A stretch of 63,735 nt of DNA from Deltaproteobacteria bacterium (GCA_021815305.1 JAKAHC010000011.1:1-63735), one strand, 5' to 3'. Positions 35,602-45,769 are shown, counted from the first letter of the stretch. Program-made: numbers and translations. The notes: generated by a model not told the origin, from the letters alone.

Positions 35602-36860
35602 CCTTCTCGCGGCGACACGTCGTGGCGGCGCTGCTTTCCGCCGCCGTCCTCTGCGCGACGGTCCTTTCTTCCGCGTTCGCTGCAGGTGTCCCGAAGACTC
35701 CCGGCTCTCCCGTTCTCTCCGAAATCCACGCCTGGACCAACGAGATCTACACCCGCGTCGCGGTCTACACGGGAGACGAGGTTTCCTGGCAGGCGGACAC
35801 CTTGCCGGCCGACCTGAAGCGGGGCCTCCCGCCGAGGATCTTCATCGACATCCGGGGCGCGGGGATAAAGAACGACATCCTGCACAATCCGGTCGACGTC
35901 CACAACGGCCTGCTCCGGCAGGTCCGCGCCGGGCGGTTCAGCAGGGACGTCGTCCGCGTGGTGATCGACCTGGAGCGGGCGAGCACGTACCGGGTCTTCG
36001 CCCTCGACGACCCGTTCCGGATCATCGTCGACATCGACGGGGAAGGGAAGATCCCCGTTCCCGGCGCGGAGGCGGCCACGCAGGCGTCCCCCGCCTCCCC
36101 TCCGGCCCTCGCGTCTCCCGAGGCGCCGTCGCAGGTGCTCTTCGCGCCCCAGCCCCCGCCGAAGCCTTACCGGGTCCGCGTGATGATCGATCCCGGGCAC
36201 GGAGGGAAGGACTCCGGTGCGGTCGGTCCGACGGGCCTGAAGGAAAAGGACGTGGTGCTGTCCATCGGACGGATGGTCCGGGAGAAGCTGGCGCGCATCG
36301 GCGAGTACGAGGTTCGGATGACCCGGGACACCGACGTCTTCATCCCCCTCGAGGAGCGCACCGCGATGGCGAACAAGTGGCAGGCGGACGTCTTCGTCTC
36401 CCTTCACATCAACGCCAGCCGGAACCGGCATGCCGAGGGGGTCTCCACGTACGTCCTCTCCCGGGGGGCATCCAACCGCGAGGACCTGGAAGTCGCGGCG
36501 CGGGAGAACGGCGTCCCGGTCGCGAAGCTCTCCGGCGTGAAGTTCATCATCGACGACCTGTTCACCGGCAACCGCAAGAACGAGTCGCTGCGGCTGGCGA
36601 AGACCTTGAACGACGCCATCTTCCGGAAGGTCTCTTCCCGCTACCGGAACGTGCAGAACCTGGGCCTGAAGCAGGCTCCCTTCTACGTACTGGTGGGGGC
36701 GCGGATGACCGCGGTGCTGGTCGAATCTTCCTTCATCAGCAACGCCCGCGAGGAGGAGCGTCTGCGGGACCCCGCCTACATGGAGCGGATCGCCGACGGG
36801 GTCGTGGAGGCGGTGCGGTATTACGGCCAGAACGGGGCCCTCGCCCGTTCCGACTCCTGA
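35598..36860 (+). CDS. amiC: N-acetylmuramoyl-L-alanine amidase with AMIN domain
   Basis: A 420-residue periplasmic cell-separation enzyme. It has a signal peptide (FSRRHVVAALL to SAFA), an AMIN targeting domain (about residues 35-140), a Pro/Ala-rich linker, and an amidase_3 domain. The zinc site is in IDPGHGGKDSGAVGPTG, LEERTAMAN and SLHINAS, with the catalytic Glu in VLVESSFISN. It splits septal peptidoglycan. The GTG start overlaps the mutS stop (GTGA). Confidence 0.93.
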   Translation: MTFSRRHVVAALLSAAVLCATVLSSAFAAGVPKTPGSPVLSEIHAWTNEIYTRVAVYTGDEVSWQADTLPADLKRGLPPRIFIDIRGAGIKNDILHNPVDVHNGLLRQVRAGRFSRDVVRVVIDLERASTYRVFALDDPFRIIVDIDGEGKIPVPGAEAATQASPASPPALASPEAPSQVLFAPQPPPKPYRVRVMIDPGHGGKDSGAVGPTGLKEKDVVLSIGRMVREKLARIGEYEVRMTRDTDVFIPLEERTAMANKWQADVFVSLHINASRNRHAEGVSTYVLSRGASNREDLEVAARENGVPVAKLSGVKFIIDDLFTGNRKNESLRLAKTLNDAIFRKVSSRYRNVQNLGLKQAPFYVLVGARMTAVLVESSFISNAREEERLRDPAYMERIADGVVEAVRYYGQNGALARSDS

Positions 36861-36871
36861 AGCGGTCCCGC

Positions 36872-39547
36872 GTGTCGCTTCCTTCCCTCACCCGGGATCT
36901 TCTGCGGCCCGGCCTCTCCGACCGCGAGTGCCTCGACCGCCTGAAGGCGTATCTGGCCGAGACGCACCTTGCCCTGCGCAAGGAGCCGTGCGAGCACGTC
37001 CGGATGGGGTGCACCGCCTGCCGGCGGCTGTCCGACGCCATGGATACGATCCTTGCCGCCCTCCACGATCGGGCCAGGGCGCGGTTTTTGTCCTCGGCGC
37101 CCGACCTACGGTACCGGATGGCCGTGGTCGCGGTGGGGGGGTACGGCCGCCGGGAGCTGTGCCCCCGTTCCGACGTGGACCTCCTTTTCCTTCATCCGTA
37201 CAAGGTGGACCGGTACGTCGAGGCGATGACGGAGTGGATGCTCTATCCCCTGTGGGACCTGGGTCTGGAGGTGGGCCACAGCGTACGCAATGTGAAGGAG
37301 ACCATCCGGATGGGAACGTCCGACGATTCCATCCGCACTTCCCTCATGGATTACCGCTTCATCGTCGGGAACGAGTCGTTCTTCGCGGAAGCGTCGAAGG
37401 AGCTCGAGCGGTTCCTCTACTTCACCTCCGGAGACAAGTTCATCGAGAAGAAGATCGGGGAGATGCGGGCCCGCCACATGAGGATGGGATCCACGGTCTA
37501 CCTGCTCGAGCCGAACGTCAAGGAAGGGTGCGGCGGGCTGCGCGACCTGCAGACCGCGGTCTGGGCCGCGCGCATCAAGTACAAGAGCCACGACCTGGGA
37601 GAACTCCGGCAGAAGGGCGTGATGGGAGTCCAGGCGGTCGAGGCGGTCCGCCACGTGACGGACTACCTCCTGCGGGTGCGCAACGAGCTGCACTATCTCC
37701 TCGGGAAGAAGTCGGACGTCCTCACCTTCGAGGCGCAGGAGACCCTCGCCGAACGGTTCGGGTACCGGAGACAGGGTGCGAGCCAGGGCGTCGAGCGGTT
37801 CATGAGGACGTACTACATGCACGCCGCCTCCGCCTCAAGGCTCACCGACGAGATCCTGGAAGAGGTGGACCGCTTCCTGCCGGAAGAGGGGGGCCACAAG
37901 CCGTTCTTCTTCCTCAAGCGCAAGCTGGTCGGCGACGGGGGGATCCTCTACAAGGGGAAGCTTCAGGTGAAGGACCGCACGTCCCTCGAGAGGGACCCGA
38001 TACGGATCCTCGAGTTCTTCCGGGCGATGCAGCGGACGAAAGCGACCCTCTCCCCCCAGGCCCGGCGGACGATCCAGCGGGCGCTCCCCGCGGTGGGTGC
38101 GGCGTTCCGCGAGAGCCGCGAGGCGGCGAAGCTCTTCCTGACGATCCTCTCCGACCCGGTCCACCTGCACGAGACGCTCTACGCCATGAACGAGAGCCGG
38201 TTTCTCTCCCGGTACATCCCGGAGTTCGCCCCGCTCTACTGCAGGGTGCAGCGGGACATCTATCACATCTACACGGTGGACGTGCACTCCATCCGGTGCG
38301 CCAGCGTGCTGGCCCGGCTCGAGACCCGTGCGGATCGGACGGAGGAGGAGGAGAGGTTTTACCGGATCTGGAAAAACGTGCAGAACCCTGCGTTGCTGAA
38401 CCTGGCGATCCTGTTCCACGACATCGGGAAAGGGAGGGGACACGGGCACAGCAAGATCGGCGCGGAGATCGTGGCCCGCATCGGGGCGCGCTTCTGCCTC
38501 GCGGAGAATGAGATCGCGGACCTCGTGTTCCTCGTGGAGCGCCACCTGCTGATGGCGAACGTCTCCCAGCGGCGCGACCTGCACGACATCGAGCTGATCC
38601 TTTCGTTCACCGAGACGGTGGGGACCGTCTCCCGGCTCGACCAGCTCTACCTCCTGACGTACGCCGACATGAAGGAGGTGGCTCCCGAGGTCTGGACCCA
38701 GTGGAAGGCGATGCTCCTGGCGGAGTTGTACGACAAGGGGCGCAACGTCCTTGAGCAGGGGGTGCTGAAGCGCCCCTTCGAGGAGCAGGCCGACCGCCGG
38801 CGCGAACAGGTGAGGGAGTGCCTCCGCGGGAAGCCGCCGGACGACGTCGACGCCTTCGTCGCGCGCATGGACGACCGGTACATCATGTCGACTCCCGACG
38901 GACGTCTCACCGAGCATTTCCGCCTCCTCTCCCTCTTCGACGGGAGTGCCCCCATCGTGGAGGCGATCGACCTGCCGGAGACGGCGACCACGGAGTTCAT
39001 CGTCGTGTCCCCCGATCACCGGGGGCTTTTCGCCCGGATCGCGGGGACCCTGTCGGCCAACGGGCTGAACATCCTGAACGCCGTCATCTCCACCACCAGG
39101 GACAACGTGGCGCTGGACACGTTCTACGTGGACTACAACGGGAAGAGCCTCTCGGGGGATGCGAAGAAAGGGCGGGTGATCGCGGACGTCGTTCGCGTGC
39201 TCCGCGGGGAGACTACCGTAGAGGCGCTCCTTGCGGAGCCGCGGGTCCCGCGGTTCGTGCGCGACAGGATCCCCAGGTACCGGCCGACCCGTGTGAAGTA
39301 CGACAACGACGTCTCGTCCCGCTACACGGTCGTGGACATCTTCACCTACGACCGGATCGGGCTTCTCTACGACATCACCAGCGCCCTCGCAGCGCTGGGG
39401 ATCGACATCCACCTTTCCAAGATCTCAACGAAGGCCGACCAGGTGGCGGACGTCTTCTACATCGCCGACCGGGACGGAGGGAAGATCGTCGACCCGGCCC
39501 GGCAGGAGGAGATCCGCCAGGCGCTGTTTGCGGCAATCGGGGCGTGA
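36872..39547 (+). CDS. glnD: [Protein-PII] uridylyltransferase / uridylyl-removing enzyme GlnD
   Basis: An 891-residue nitrogen sensor. Its nucleotidyltransferase site is GGYGRRELCPRSDVDLLFL, its HD phosphohydrolase has FHDIGKGRGHGHSKIG, and two ACT domains end the protein (around residues 705-790 and 810-891). It adds or removes UMP on PII in response to glutamine. Start GTG 36872 lies 11 bases after amiC; no other start fits the conserved N-terminus. Confidence 0.95.
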   Translation: MSLPSLTRDLLRPGLSDRECLDRLKAYLAETHLALRKEPCEHVRMGCTACRRLSDAMDTILAALHDRARARFLSSAPDLRYRMAVVAVGGYGRRELCPRSDVDLLFLHPYKVDRYVEAMTEWMLYPLWDLGLEVGHSVRNVKETIRMGTSDDSIRTSLMDYRFIVGNESFFAEASKELERFLYFTSGDKFIEKKIGEMRARHMRMGSTVYLLEPNVKEGCGGLRDLQTAVWAARIKYKSHDLGELRQKGVMGVQAVEAVRHVTDYLLRVRNELHYLLGKKSDVLTFEAQETLAERFGYRRQGASQGVERFMRTYYMHAASASRLTDEILEEVDRFLPEEGGHKPFFFLKRKLVGDGGILYKGKLQVKDRTSLERDPIRILEFFRAMQRTKATLSPQARRTIQRALPAVGAAFRESREAAKLFLTILSDPVHLHETLYAMNESRFLSRYIPEFAPLYCRVQRDIYHIYTVDVHSIRCASVLARLETRADRTEEEERFYRIWKNVQNPALLNLAILFHDIGKGRGHGHSKIGAEIVARIGARFCLAENEIADLVFLVERHLLMANVSQRRDLHDIELILSFTETVGTVSRLDQLYLLTYADMKEVAPEVWTQWKAMLLAELYDKGRNVLEQGVLKRPFEEQADRRREQVRECLRGKPPDDVDAFVARMDDRYIMSTPDGRLTEHFRLLSLFDGSAPIVEAIDLPETATTEFIVVSPDHRGLFARIAGTLSANGLNILNAVISTTRDNVALDTFYVDYNGKSLSGDAKKGRVIADVVRVLRGETTVEALLAEPRVPRFVRDRIPRYRPTRVKYDNDVSSRYTVVDIFTYDRIGLLYDITSALAALGIDIHLSKISTKADQVADVFYIADRDGGKIVDPARQEEIRQALFAAIGA

Positions 39548-39560
39548 AGGGGAGACGCCG

Positions 39561-40061
39561 GTGAAGGCGGGAATCCTCTCCGACACCCACGATTATCGGC
39601 CGGCCGCCGAAGGGGCACTGGCCCTCTTCCGTGCGGAGGGGATCGGCATCCTCCTTCACCTGGGCGACGTCTGCTCCCCGGAACTCCTTGACGGCTACCC
39701 GGACCTGGGGATCCCGCTGGTGTGCGTCTTCGGGAACAACGACACGGACCGCGACGGCCTGCAGGCCGCGACCCGCGGGGCGTTCCGCCAGGGCCCCCAC
39801 ATCGAGGAGGTGGCGGGACGCAGGATCCTCATGGCGCACTCCTACCGGGATCTCGAGGCCGAACTGGGGGAGCGGGGGCGCTTCGACCTGGTGCTGTTCG
39901 GCCACACGCACCGCCCCCTCACGATGCGCGTGGGGCGCGCCCTGGTGCTCAACCCGGGGGAGGGTTGCGGTTTCATGCGCGGGAAGCCCACGTGCGCGGT
40001 CGTGGAACTGGACACGATGGAGCCCCGCATCGTACCGATTCCGCTGCCGGAGCCGCGTTGA
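39561..40061 (+). CDS. YfcE/MJ0936-type metallophosphodiesterase
   Basis: A 166-residue calcineurin-fold protein with metal motifs SDTHDYRP, HLGDV, GNND and FGHTHRP. Relatives hydrolyse phosphodiesters in vitro; the natural substrate is unclear. Start GTG 39561 has an AGGGGA ribosome site. Its stop shares a base with the xerD start (TGATG). Confidence 0.88.
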   Translation: MKAGILSDTHDYRPAAEGALALFRAEGIGILLHLGDVCSPELLDGYPDLGIPLVCVFGNNDTDRDGLQAATRGAFRQGPHIEEVAGRRILMAHSYRDLEAELGERGRFDLVLFGHTHRPLTMRVGRALVLNPGEGCGFMRGKPTCAVVELDTMEPRIVPIPLPEPR

Positions 40062-40951
40062 TGGACAACGACGCCCTCGCGGAGGAGTTCCTTCTGCACC
40101 TCGCGACGGAACGGCGCCTTTCCGGGAACACGCTCGACGCGTACGGCTCCGACCTGAGGCGGTTCCTGGAGTTTCTCGAGCGCCGCGGGCTCGGCGTGGA
40201 AACGTTCCGCCGCGGGGACTACCTGTCCTGGCTCACGGGGCTCCGGGAAGAGGGGTTGTCGGCCCGGTCCACGGCCCGGCACGTCTCCACGCTGCGCTCC
40301 TTCTACCGTTTCCTGGTCCGGGAGGGGCGTCTCCCGGGGAGCCCCATAGCTGACGTGCGGGCGCCGAAGCTCGGCCGGCCGCTGCCCAGGTACCTCACCG
40401 TGACGCAGGTCGCAAGCCTCCTCGATGCCCCCGACGGCGCGACCCACGAGGGGATCCGGGACAGGGCGATGCTGATGCTCATGTACGCTTCGGGATTGCG
40501 CGCATCCGAGATGGTTTCGCTGCGGCTGGAAAACGTCGACGTGCACGCCGGGTTCCTGCGGGTTTTGGGGAAGGGGAGGAAGGAGCGCGTGGTCCCCGTG
40601 GCCGACGCCGCGCTGTCGGCCCTCGCGGAATACATCGAGCGGGCGCGGCCGCACTTCCTGAAGGGGAAGGCGATCAACGCCGTCTTCCTCTCGCGCCTGG
40701 GGAAGCCGATCACCCGCCAGACCCTCTGGAACCGGATCCGGCTCTGGGCCCTCGCCGCGGGGATCGAGGATCGGATCTCCCCCCACACCCTGCGTCACTC
40801 CTTCGCGGGGCACCTCCTGGCGGGCGGCGCCGACCTGCGGGCGGTCCAGGCGATGCTGGGGCACGTGGACATCGCGACCACCCAGATCTACACCCACGTC
40901 ACCCCCGAGCGGCTGCGCGACGTCCACCGAAAGCACCATCCCCGGGGCTGA
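40061..40951 (+). CDS. xerD: Tyrosine recombinase XerD/XerC
   Basis: A 296-residue site-specific recombinase that resolves chromosome dimers at dif. The N-terminal SAM-like domain (about residues 1-90) is followed by the catalytic set: Arg in YASGLRASEMVSLRL, HTLRHSFAGHLL, LGHVDIATTQIYTHV with nucleophile Tyr. It is chromosomal housekeeping, distinct from the element integrase at 55 kb. XerC versus XerD cannot be settled here. Confidence 0.9.
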   Translation: MDNDALAEEFLLHLATERRLSGNTLDAYGSDLRRFLEFLERRGLGVETFRRGDYLSWLTGLREEGLSARSTARHVSTLRSFYRFLVREGRLPGSPIADVRAPKLGRPLPRYLTVTQVASLLDAPDGATHEGIRDRAMLMLMYASGLRASEMVSLRLENVDVHAGFLRVLGKGRKERVVPVADAALSALAEYIERARPHFLKGKAINAVFLSRLGKPITRQTLWNRIRLWALAAGIEDRISPHTLRHSFAGHLLAGGADLRAVQAMLGHVDIATTQIYTHVTPERLRDVHRKHHPRG

Positions 40952-41020
40952 AGAATCCGCGGGCCCGAAGTCCGGGTCCCGGCGGTCGATCACCGGTTGC
41001 CGTATCCATGGGCCGGACCG

Positions 41021-42397
41021 TCAAGGTTCCGGCGGATCGGAAGACGGGTCCGGCGACGGCGATTCCGGCGCCCCGTCGGCAAGCCGTTGCGCGAAGAACG
41101 CGCAGAAGCGCGCCGCCGCCGTTCCGTCGAGGGCCCGGTGGTCCCACGACAGCGAGAGCGGCAGGATCCGCCGCGGGGCGAACCGCCTGCCGTCCCACAC
41201 CGGCCGGACGGCGGCGCGGCACACGCCAAGGATCGCCACCTCGGGGGCGCGGAGGATCGGTGTGAAATACGTGCCGCCGATCCCCCCGAGGCTGGAGATC
41301 GTGAAGCAGCCGCCCTGCATGTCGGCCGGAGAAAGGCTCCCTTCCCCGGCCCGGAACGAGAGCTGCGCAACTTCCCCCGCGATCTCGACCACGCCCTTCC
41401 GGTCGGCGTCCCGGATCACCGGCACCACAAGACCTTCGGCGGTGTCCGCCGCGAAGCCGATGTGGTAGTACCGTTTCAGGATCAGGTTCCCCTGTTCCAG
41501 CGAGGCGTTGAACTCGGGAAACGCTTTCAGGGAGGCGACCGCCGCCTCGATCAGGAAGGCGAGCAGCGTGACCTTGAATCCCTCCTTCCCCCGTTCCCCG
41601 TTGATGCGTGTCCGGTACGCTTCGAGGCGGGTGATGTCTGCCTCTTCGTGGTTGGTGACATGGGGAATCATCACCCAGTTTCGATGCAGGTTCGCGCCGG
41701 TGATCTTCCGGATGCGCGAAAGGGGCCGGGATTCCGTGGGGCCGTACTTGCCGAAGTCGACCGAGGGCCACGGCAACAGGTGGAGCTCCGTTCCCGGGAC
41801 CTCCGCCGCCGAATCGCCGGGGCTTCGAGGGCGTGCAAGCTCGCTCCGGACGTAGCGTCGGACGTCTTCCTGCAGGATGCGCCCCAGGGGGCCGCTGCCA
41901 TGGACGCGTTCCAGGTCGACCCCCAGTTCCCGAGCGAAACGGCGAACGGAGGGGCCGGCGTGGGCCCAAGAGCGGCGGGGCTCTTCGGGAGGAACGGTCG
42001 GCGCGGGGGGCCGGAAAACGTTCGCGGGAAGCTCCGCGACGGGAGCGGCTACCCCCGCCTCCGGATCGGGGCCGGCGGGCGCGATGAAGGCGGCGGCATG
42101 CGGCGTCGGACCGGCGGGCGCGCCGCCTCCGGCCCGCGGCGCCGCAACGGAGCCGCCCTCGACGGCCAGAGTGAGGATCAACGTCCCCTCGGATACCGTG
42201 TCGCCCGCCTTGACCGACACTTCCCTCACGACTCCCGCAGCGGGAGAGGGGACCTCCAGGGTCGCTTTTTCCGACTCCATGGTGACCAGCGTGTCGCCCC
42301 CGTTCACCTTGTCGCCGGCCGTAACCGGTACTTCGATCACCAGCACGGAGTCGAAGTCCCCCAGGTGGGGGATGAGGATTTCGCTCAACGCTTCCAC
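41021..42397 (-). CDS. aceF: Pyruvate dehydrogenase E2, dihydrolipoamide acetyltransferase
   Basis: A 458-residue E2 with one lipoyl domain (Lys in TMESEKATLEVPSP), a Pro/Ala-rich linker, an E1/E3-binding domain (PSVRRFARELGVDLERVHGS) and a catalytic domain ending in LSLSWDHRALDG. It passes the acetyl group to CoA. Start GTG 42397 follows GGAGGAGG; the open frame upstream is antisense shadow. It is 17 bases downstream of aceE. No E3 gene is adjacent. Confidence 0.93.
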   Translation of the reverse strand: MEALSEILIPHLGDFDSVLVIEVPVTAGDKVNGGDTLVTMESEKATLEVPSPAAGVVREVSVKAGDTVSEGTLILTLAVEGGSVAAPRAGGGAPAGPTPHAAAFIAPAGPDPEAGVAAPVAELPANVFRPPAPTVPPEEPRRSWAHAGPSVRRFARELGVDLERVHGSGPLGRILQEDVRRYVRSELARPRSPGDSAAEVPGTELHLLPWPSVDFGKYGPTESRPLSRIRKITGANLHRNWVMIPHVTNHEEADITRLEAYRTRINGERGKEGFKVTLLAFLIEAAVASLKAFPEFNASLEQGNLILKRYYHIGFAADTAEGLVVPVIRDADRKGVVEIAGEVAQLSFRAGEGSLSPADMQGGCFTISSLGGIGGTYFTPILRAPEVAILGVCRAAVRPVWDGRRFAPRRILPLSLSWDHRALDGTAAARFCAFFAQRLADGAPESPSPDPSSDPPEP

Positions 42398-42414
42398 AAG
42401 GATCCTCCTCCAGG

Positions 42415-45111
42415 TCACCGGTTCCAGGGATCCGGGGCTTCGGTGTCGATGCCGTAGCGGCGGATGGCGTCGGCCACCTCGGCGGGCGAAATTCCTCCGC
42501 CGTCCCGGGCGACGGACTGGAGCGCGGAGACGACGATCTGGCGGCGGTCCACCTCGAAGAACCTGCGCAGCGCCGATCGCGTGTCGCTGCGCCCGAAGCC
42601 GTCCGTGCCCAGGGCGACGAACCTCCCCTCCACGTAGGGAGCGATCATCTGGGGGTACGCGCAGACGTAGTCGCTGGCGGCGATCACCGGGTCCGCTCCC
42701 TCCAGGCAGCGTTCTAGGTGGCTGTGCCTCGCTTCCCGCTCCGGGTGCAGGCGGTTCCATCGTTCGGTTTCCCGCGCCTCGCGGGAGAGCTCCCCGTAGC
42801 TGGTGACGCTGAAGACCTCGCTTGCAACCCTCCAGTCGCGGGCGAGCATCTCCGACGCGGCGAGGGCCTCGCGCAGGATGGCTCCGGACCCCAGGAGGCG
42901 AACGCGGCCCCTTGCGTCCCCCACCCCGTTTTCCGCGAACCGGTACATCCCCTTGACGATGCCTTCCTCCGATCCCTCCGGAAGCGACGGCTGCGCGTAG
43001 CTCTCGTTGGTCACCGTGAGATAGAAGAAGACGTCCTCCTGCCGGTCCAGCATCGCGCGCGCGCCGTGGTCCAGGAGGACCGCCAGCTCGCAGGCGAACG
43101 CCGGGTCGTAGGCGCGGCAGTTCGGAACGGTCGCGGCGATAACGTGGCTGGCCCCGTCCTGGTGCTGCAGCCCCTCTCCCGCGAGGGTCGTGCGACCTGC
43201 GGTGGCGCCGATGAGGAAGCCGCGGGCCCGCTGATCCCCCGCCGCCCAGATCAGGTCCCCGACCCGCTGGAACCCGAAGACCGAGTAGTAGAAGTAGAAG
43301 GGGAGCATGGGGATCCCGTGCACGCTGTAGGAGGTTGCCGCGGCGATCCAGGAGGACATCGCCCCCGCCTCGTTGATCCCCTCTTCCAGGATCTGCCCGT
43401 CCCTGGCCTCGCGGTAGGACAGCATCGATTCGGCGTCTTCCGGCTCGTAGAGCTGGCCCGCAGAGGAGTAGATCCCCACCTGGCGGAACAGCCCGGCCAT
43501 GCCGAAGGTGCGCGCCTCGTCGGCGACGATGGGGACCAGGCGGTGGCCCAGCCCACGGTCCTTGAGCAGGTTCGAGAAGAGGCGCACCACGGCCATGGTG
43601 GTGGACATCTCCTTTCCCCCCGCGTGCAGGGCGAAATGCCCGTACTCCGCAAGCGGCGGGGGCGTCGCCTGGGGTGCATCCCCCCGGCGGGAGGGGAGCC
43701 ACCCTCCCAGGGCTGCGCGCCGTTCCCGCAGATACTCCATCTCGCGGCTGTCCCCGGACGGGCGGTAGAAGCGCATGCCGGCCACGTCCTCGTCGCGCAG
43801 CGGAAGGTGGAACCGGTCGCGGAACGCAAGCAATGCCTCCGTATCCAGCTTCTTCTGCTGGTGGGCCGTCATGCGCGACTCGCCGGCCCCGCCCATCCCG
43901 AACCCTTTCTTGGTCTTGGCGAGGATGACGGTGGGTTGTCCGGCGTGTTCCCGGGCGGCGCGCAGGGCGGCGTACAGTTTCCGGTGATCGTGCCCGCCGC
44001 GCGTGAGGCCGTCGATCTCCGCCGGCGACATGTGGGCCACCAGCGCGCGAAGCTCCGGGTCCGGGTCGAAGAAGTGGGCCTGGTTGTAGGCGCCGTCGTT
44101 GGCGCCCAGGGTCTGGTACTGGCCGTCGACCGTGGCGGCGAAGCGGCGGAGCAGCGCGTGGCGGACGTCGCGGGCGAACAGCGCGTCCCAGTCCGATCCC
44201 CACAGGACCTTGATGACGTTCCACCCGGCCCCGGTGAACAGCGACTCGAACTCCTGGATGACCTGCCCGTTGCCGCGCACCGGCCCGTCCAGGCGCTGGA
44301 GGTTGCAATTGATGATGAACGTCAGGTTGTCGAGCTTTTCTCTTGCGGCAAGGGTCAGCGCCCCGACGGATTCCGGCTCGTCCATCTCGCCGTCGCCGAA
44401 GATGCCCCAGACGCGCCGGCCCGCCGCGTCGGCGATCCCACGGTGCTCCAGGTAGCGCAGGAAGCGCGCCTGGTAAATCGAGGTGACGGGGCCAAGACCC
44501 ATGGAGCCGGTGGGAAACTGCCAGAAGTCCGGCATGAGCCACGGGTGCGGATAGGAGCACAACCCGTCGCCGCCGACCTCCCGCCTGTAGTTGGCGAGCC
44601 GATCCTCGGAAATCCTCCCTTCCAAGTAGGCGCGGGCGTAGATGCCGGGAGCCGAGTGGGGCTGGAAGAACACCAGGTCGCCGCGGCGATCCTCCCCCGG
44701 CCCGCGGAAGAAATGGTTGAAGCCGACCTCGAAGATCTCGGCCGCCGAGGCGTAGGTGGCGATGTGGCCTCCCAGCTCCCCGTGCGCCTGGTTGGCGCGG
44801 GCGACCATCGCCAGCGCGTTCCAGCGGTTGATGGAGGTGATCCGCTCCTCGATCGCCAGGTCGCCGGGGTAGGCTCCCTGTCGGTCGAGGGGGATCGTGT
44901 TCCGGTACGCGGAGTACGGGGGTACGTTGGCCACGATCCCCATCTGCTGCGCCTCCTCCTCCAGCCGCTTCAGGAGAAAAAGGCCGCGCGCGTGGCCGGC
45001 CTCGCGCACCACGCCGGAGAGGGCGTCGACCCACTCGGCGGTTTCCCGGGGGTCTGCGTCCTCCGGCGGCAGTTGCGGGGAGGGTCTCGGGGGAAGGAGG
45101 TCTTCGGGCAT
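42415..45111 (-). CDS. aceE: Pyruvate dehydrogenase E1 component, homodimeric type
   Basis: An 898-residue thiamine diphosphate enzyme of the AceE type. Recognisable stretches are INRWNALAMVARANQ, FFQPHSAPGIYARAYLEGR, the ThDP motif GDGEMDEPES with NCNLQRLDGPVRGN, and a C-terminal DGFGRSDTR. It decarboxylates pyruvate and acetylates E2. Start ATG 45111 has GAGGTGCGAC before it. It is divergent from an Lrp/AsnC gene, its likely regulator. Confidence 0.95.
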   Translation of the reverse strand: MPEDLLPPRPSPQLPPEDADPRETAEWVDALSGVVREAGHARGLFLLKRLEEEAQQMGIVANVPPYSAYRNTIPLDRQGAYPGDLAIEERITSINRWNALAMVARANQAHGELGGHIATYASAAEIFEVGFNHFFRGPGEDRRGDLVFFQPHSAPGIYARAYLEGRISEDRLANYRREVGGDGLCSYPHPWLMPDFWQFPTGSMGLGPVTSIYQARFLRYLEHRGIADAAGRRVWGIFGDGEMDEPESVGALTLAAREKLDNLTFIINCNLQRLDGPVRGNGQVIQEFESLFTGAGWNVIKVLWGSDWDALFARDVRHALLRRFAATVDGQYQTLGANDGAYNQAHFFDPDPELRALVAHMSPAEIDGLTRGGHDHRKLYAALRAAREHAGQPTVILAKTKKGFGMGGAGESRMTAHQQKKLDTEALLAFRDRFHLPLRDEDVAGMRFYRPSGDSREMEYLRERRAALGGWLPSRRGDAPQATPPPLAEYGHFALHAGGKEMSTTMAVVRLFSNLLKDRGLGHRLVPIVADEARTFGMAGLFRQVGIYSSAGQLYEPEDAESMLSYREARDGQILEEGINEAGAMSSWIAAATSYSVHGIPMLPFYFYYSVFGFQRVGDLIWAAGDQRARGFLIGATAGRTTLAGEGLQHQDGASHVIAATVPNCRAYDPAFACELAVLLDHGARAMLDRQEDVFFYLTVTNESYAQPSLPEGSEEGIVKGMYRFAENGVGDARGRVRLLGSGAILREALAASEMLARDWRVASEVFSVTSYGELSREARETERWNRLHPEREARHSHLERCLEGADPVIAASDYVCAYPQMIAPYVEGRFVALGTDGFGRSDTRSALRRFFEVDRRQIVVSALQSVARDGGGISPAEVADAIRRYGIDTEAPDPWNR

Positions 45112-45178
45112 GTCGCACCTCGGTTTCGTCGTTCTCCCCATTATGCGGCGGCGGGCGCCGCACGGGGTTCCGTATCGA

Positions 45179-45207
45179 TTGACCTGAGCGGTGCGATTCG
45201 GCATAAT
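45179..45207 (+). promoter_or_regulatory. Promoter of the Lrp/AsnC gene
   Basis: TTGACC (45179-45184), a 17-base spacer and CATAAT (45202-45207) point rightward. An imperfect dyad (45196-45226, ATTCGGCATAAT against ATCCGGATAATT) covers the -10 and start region. This AT-rich dyad is a good candidate for Lrp-type binding, giving autoregulation and control of divergent aceE. Confidence 0.6.
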
Positions 45208-45238
45208 ATGTTGTAATTATCCGGATAGGGTGTTGATT

Positions 45239-45721
45239 ATGCCGCCAAGAAAGTTTGACTCGATAGATGTGAGCATCCTGGGGCAACTGCAGGAGAACGC
45301 CAAGCTCACCAACGTGGAGCTTGCGGGGAGGGTGCATCTTTCCCCGTCCCCCTGCCTGGCCCGCGTCAGGGCGCTCGAGAGCGACGAAGTCATCAGCCGC
45401 TACGTCACCCTCCTCAACCCCCTGGCCCTCGGCCTGAACGTGAGCGTCTTCATCCAGATCAGCCTCGAGAAGCAATCGAAAAAGGCGCTGGAGATCTTCG
45501 AGGACGCGATCCGGAAGCGGTCCGAGGTGATGGAGTGCTACCTGATGACCGGCGACGCGGACTACCTGATCCGGGTGGTCGTGACGGACGTCCAGGCGCT
45601 GGAGCGGTTCATCGTGGATGAGCTCACGCGGATCCCGGGGATCGCCAGCATCCGGTCCAGCTTCGCCCTAAAGCAGGTGAAGTACGCAACCGCCCTGCCG
45701 CTACCCGGGGGGAAGCGCTGA
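45239..45721 (+). CDS. Lrp/AsnC family transcriptional regulator
   Basis: A 160-residue regulator with an N-terminal winged helix ([22 protein letters not shown], recognition helix near [13 protein letters not shown]) and a C-terminal RAM ligand-binding domain ([13 protein letters not shown]). The family senses amino acids and binds AT-rich DNA as octamers. Divergent placement suggests it controls aceEF, as PdhR-like substitutes do, but this is inference. Start ATG 45239; an in-frame ATG-type start at 45191 lies within the promoter. Confidence 0.88.
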   Translation: MPPRKFDSIDVSILGQLQENAKLTNVELAGRVHLSPSPCLARVRALESDEVISRYVTLLNPLALGLNVSVFIQISLEKQSKKALEIFEDAIRKRSEVMECYLMTGDADYLIRVVVTDVQALERFIVDELTRIPGIASIRSSFALKQVKYATALPLPGGKR

Positions 45722-45731
45722 AAGGGCGTCT

Positions 45732-45760
45732 TTGACTCCCCTTCCGCAAATGCCGATACT
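45732..45760 (+). promoter_or_regulatory. Promoter of the tRNA nucleotidyltransferase gene
   Basis: TTGACT (45732-45737), a 17-base spacer and GATACT (45755-45760). The expected start near 45767 is only about three bases before the ATG at 45770, so the transcript may be leaderless. Confidence 0.6.
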
Positions 45761-45769
45761 TGGAGTCGT

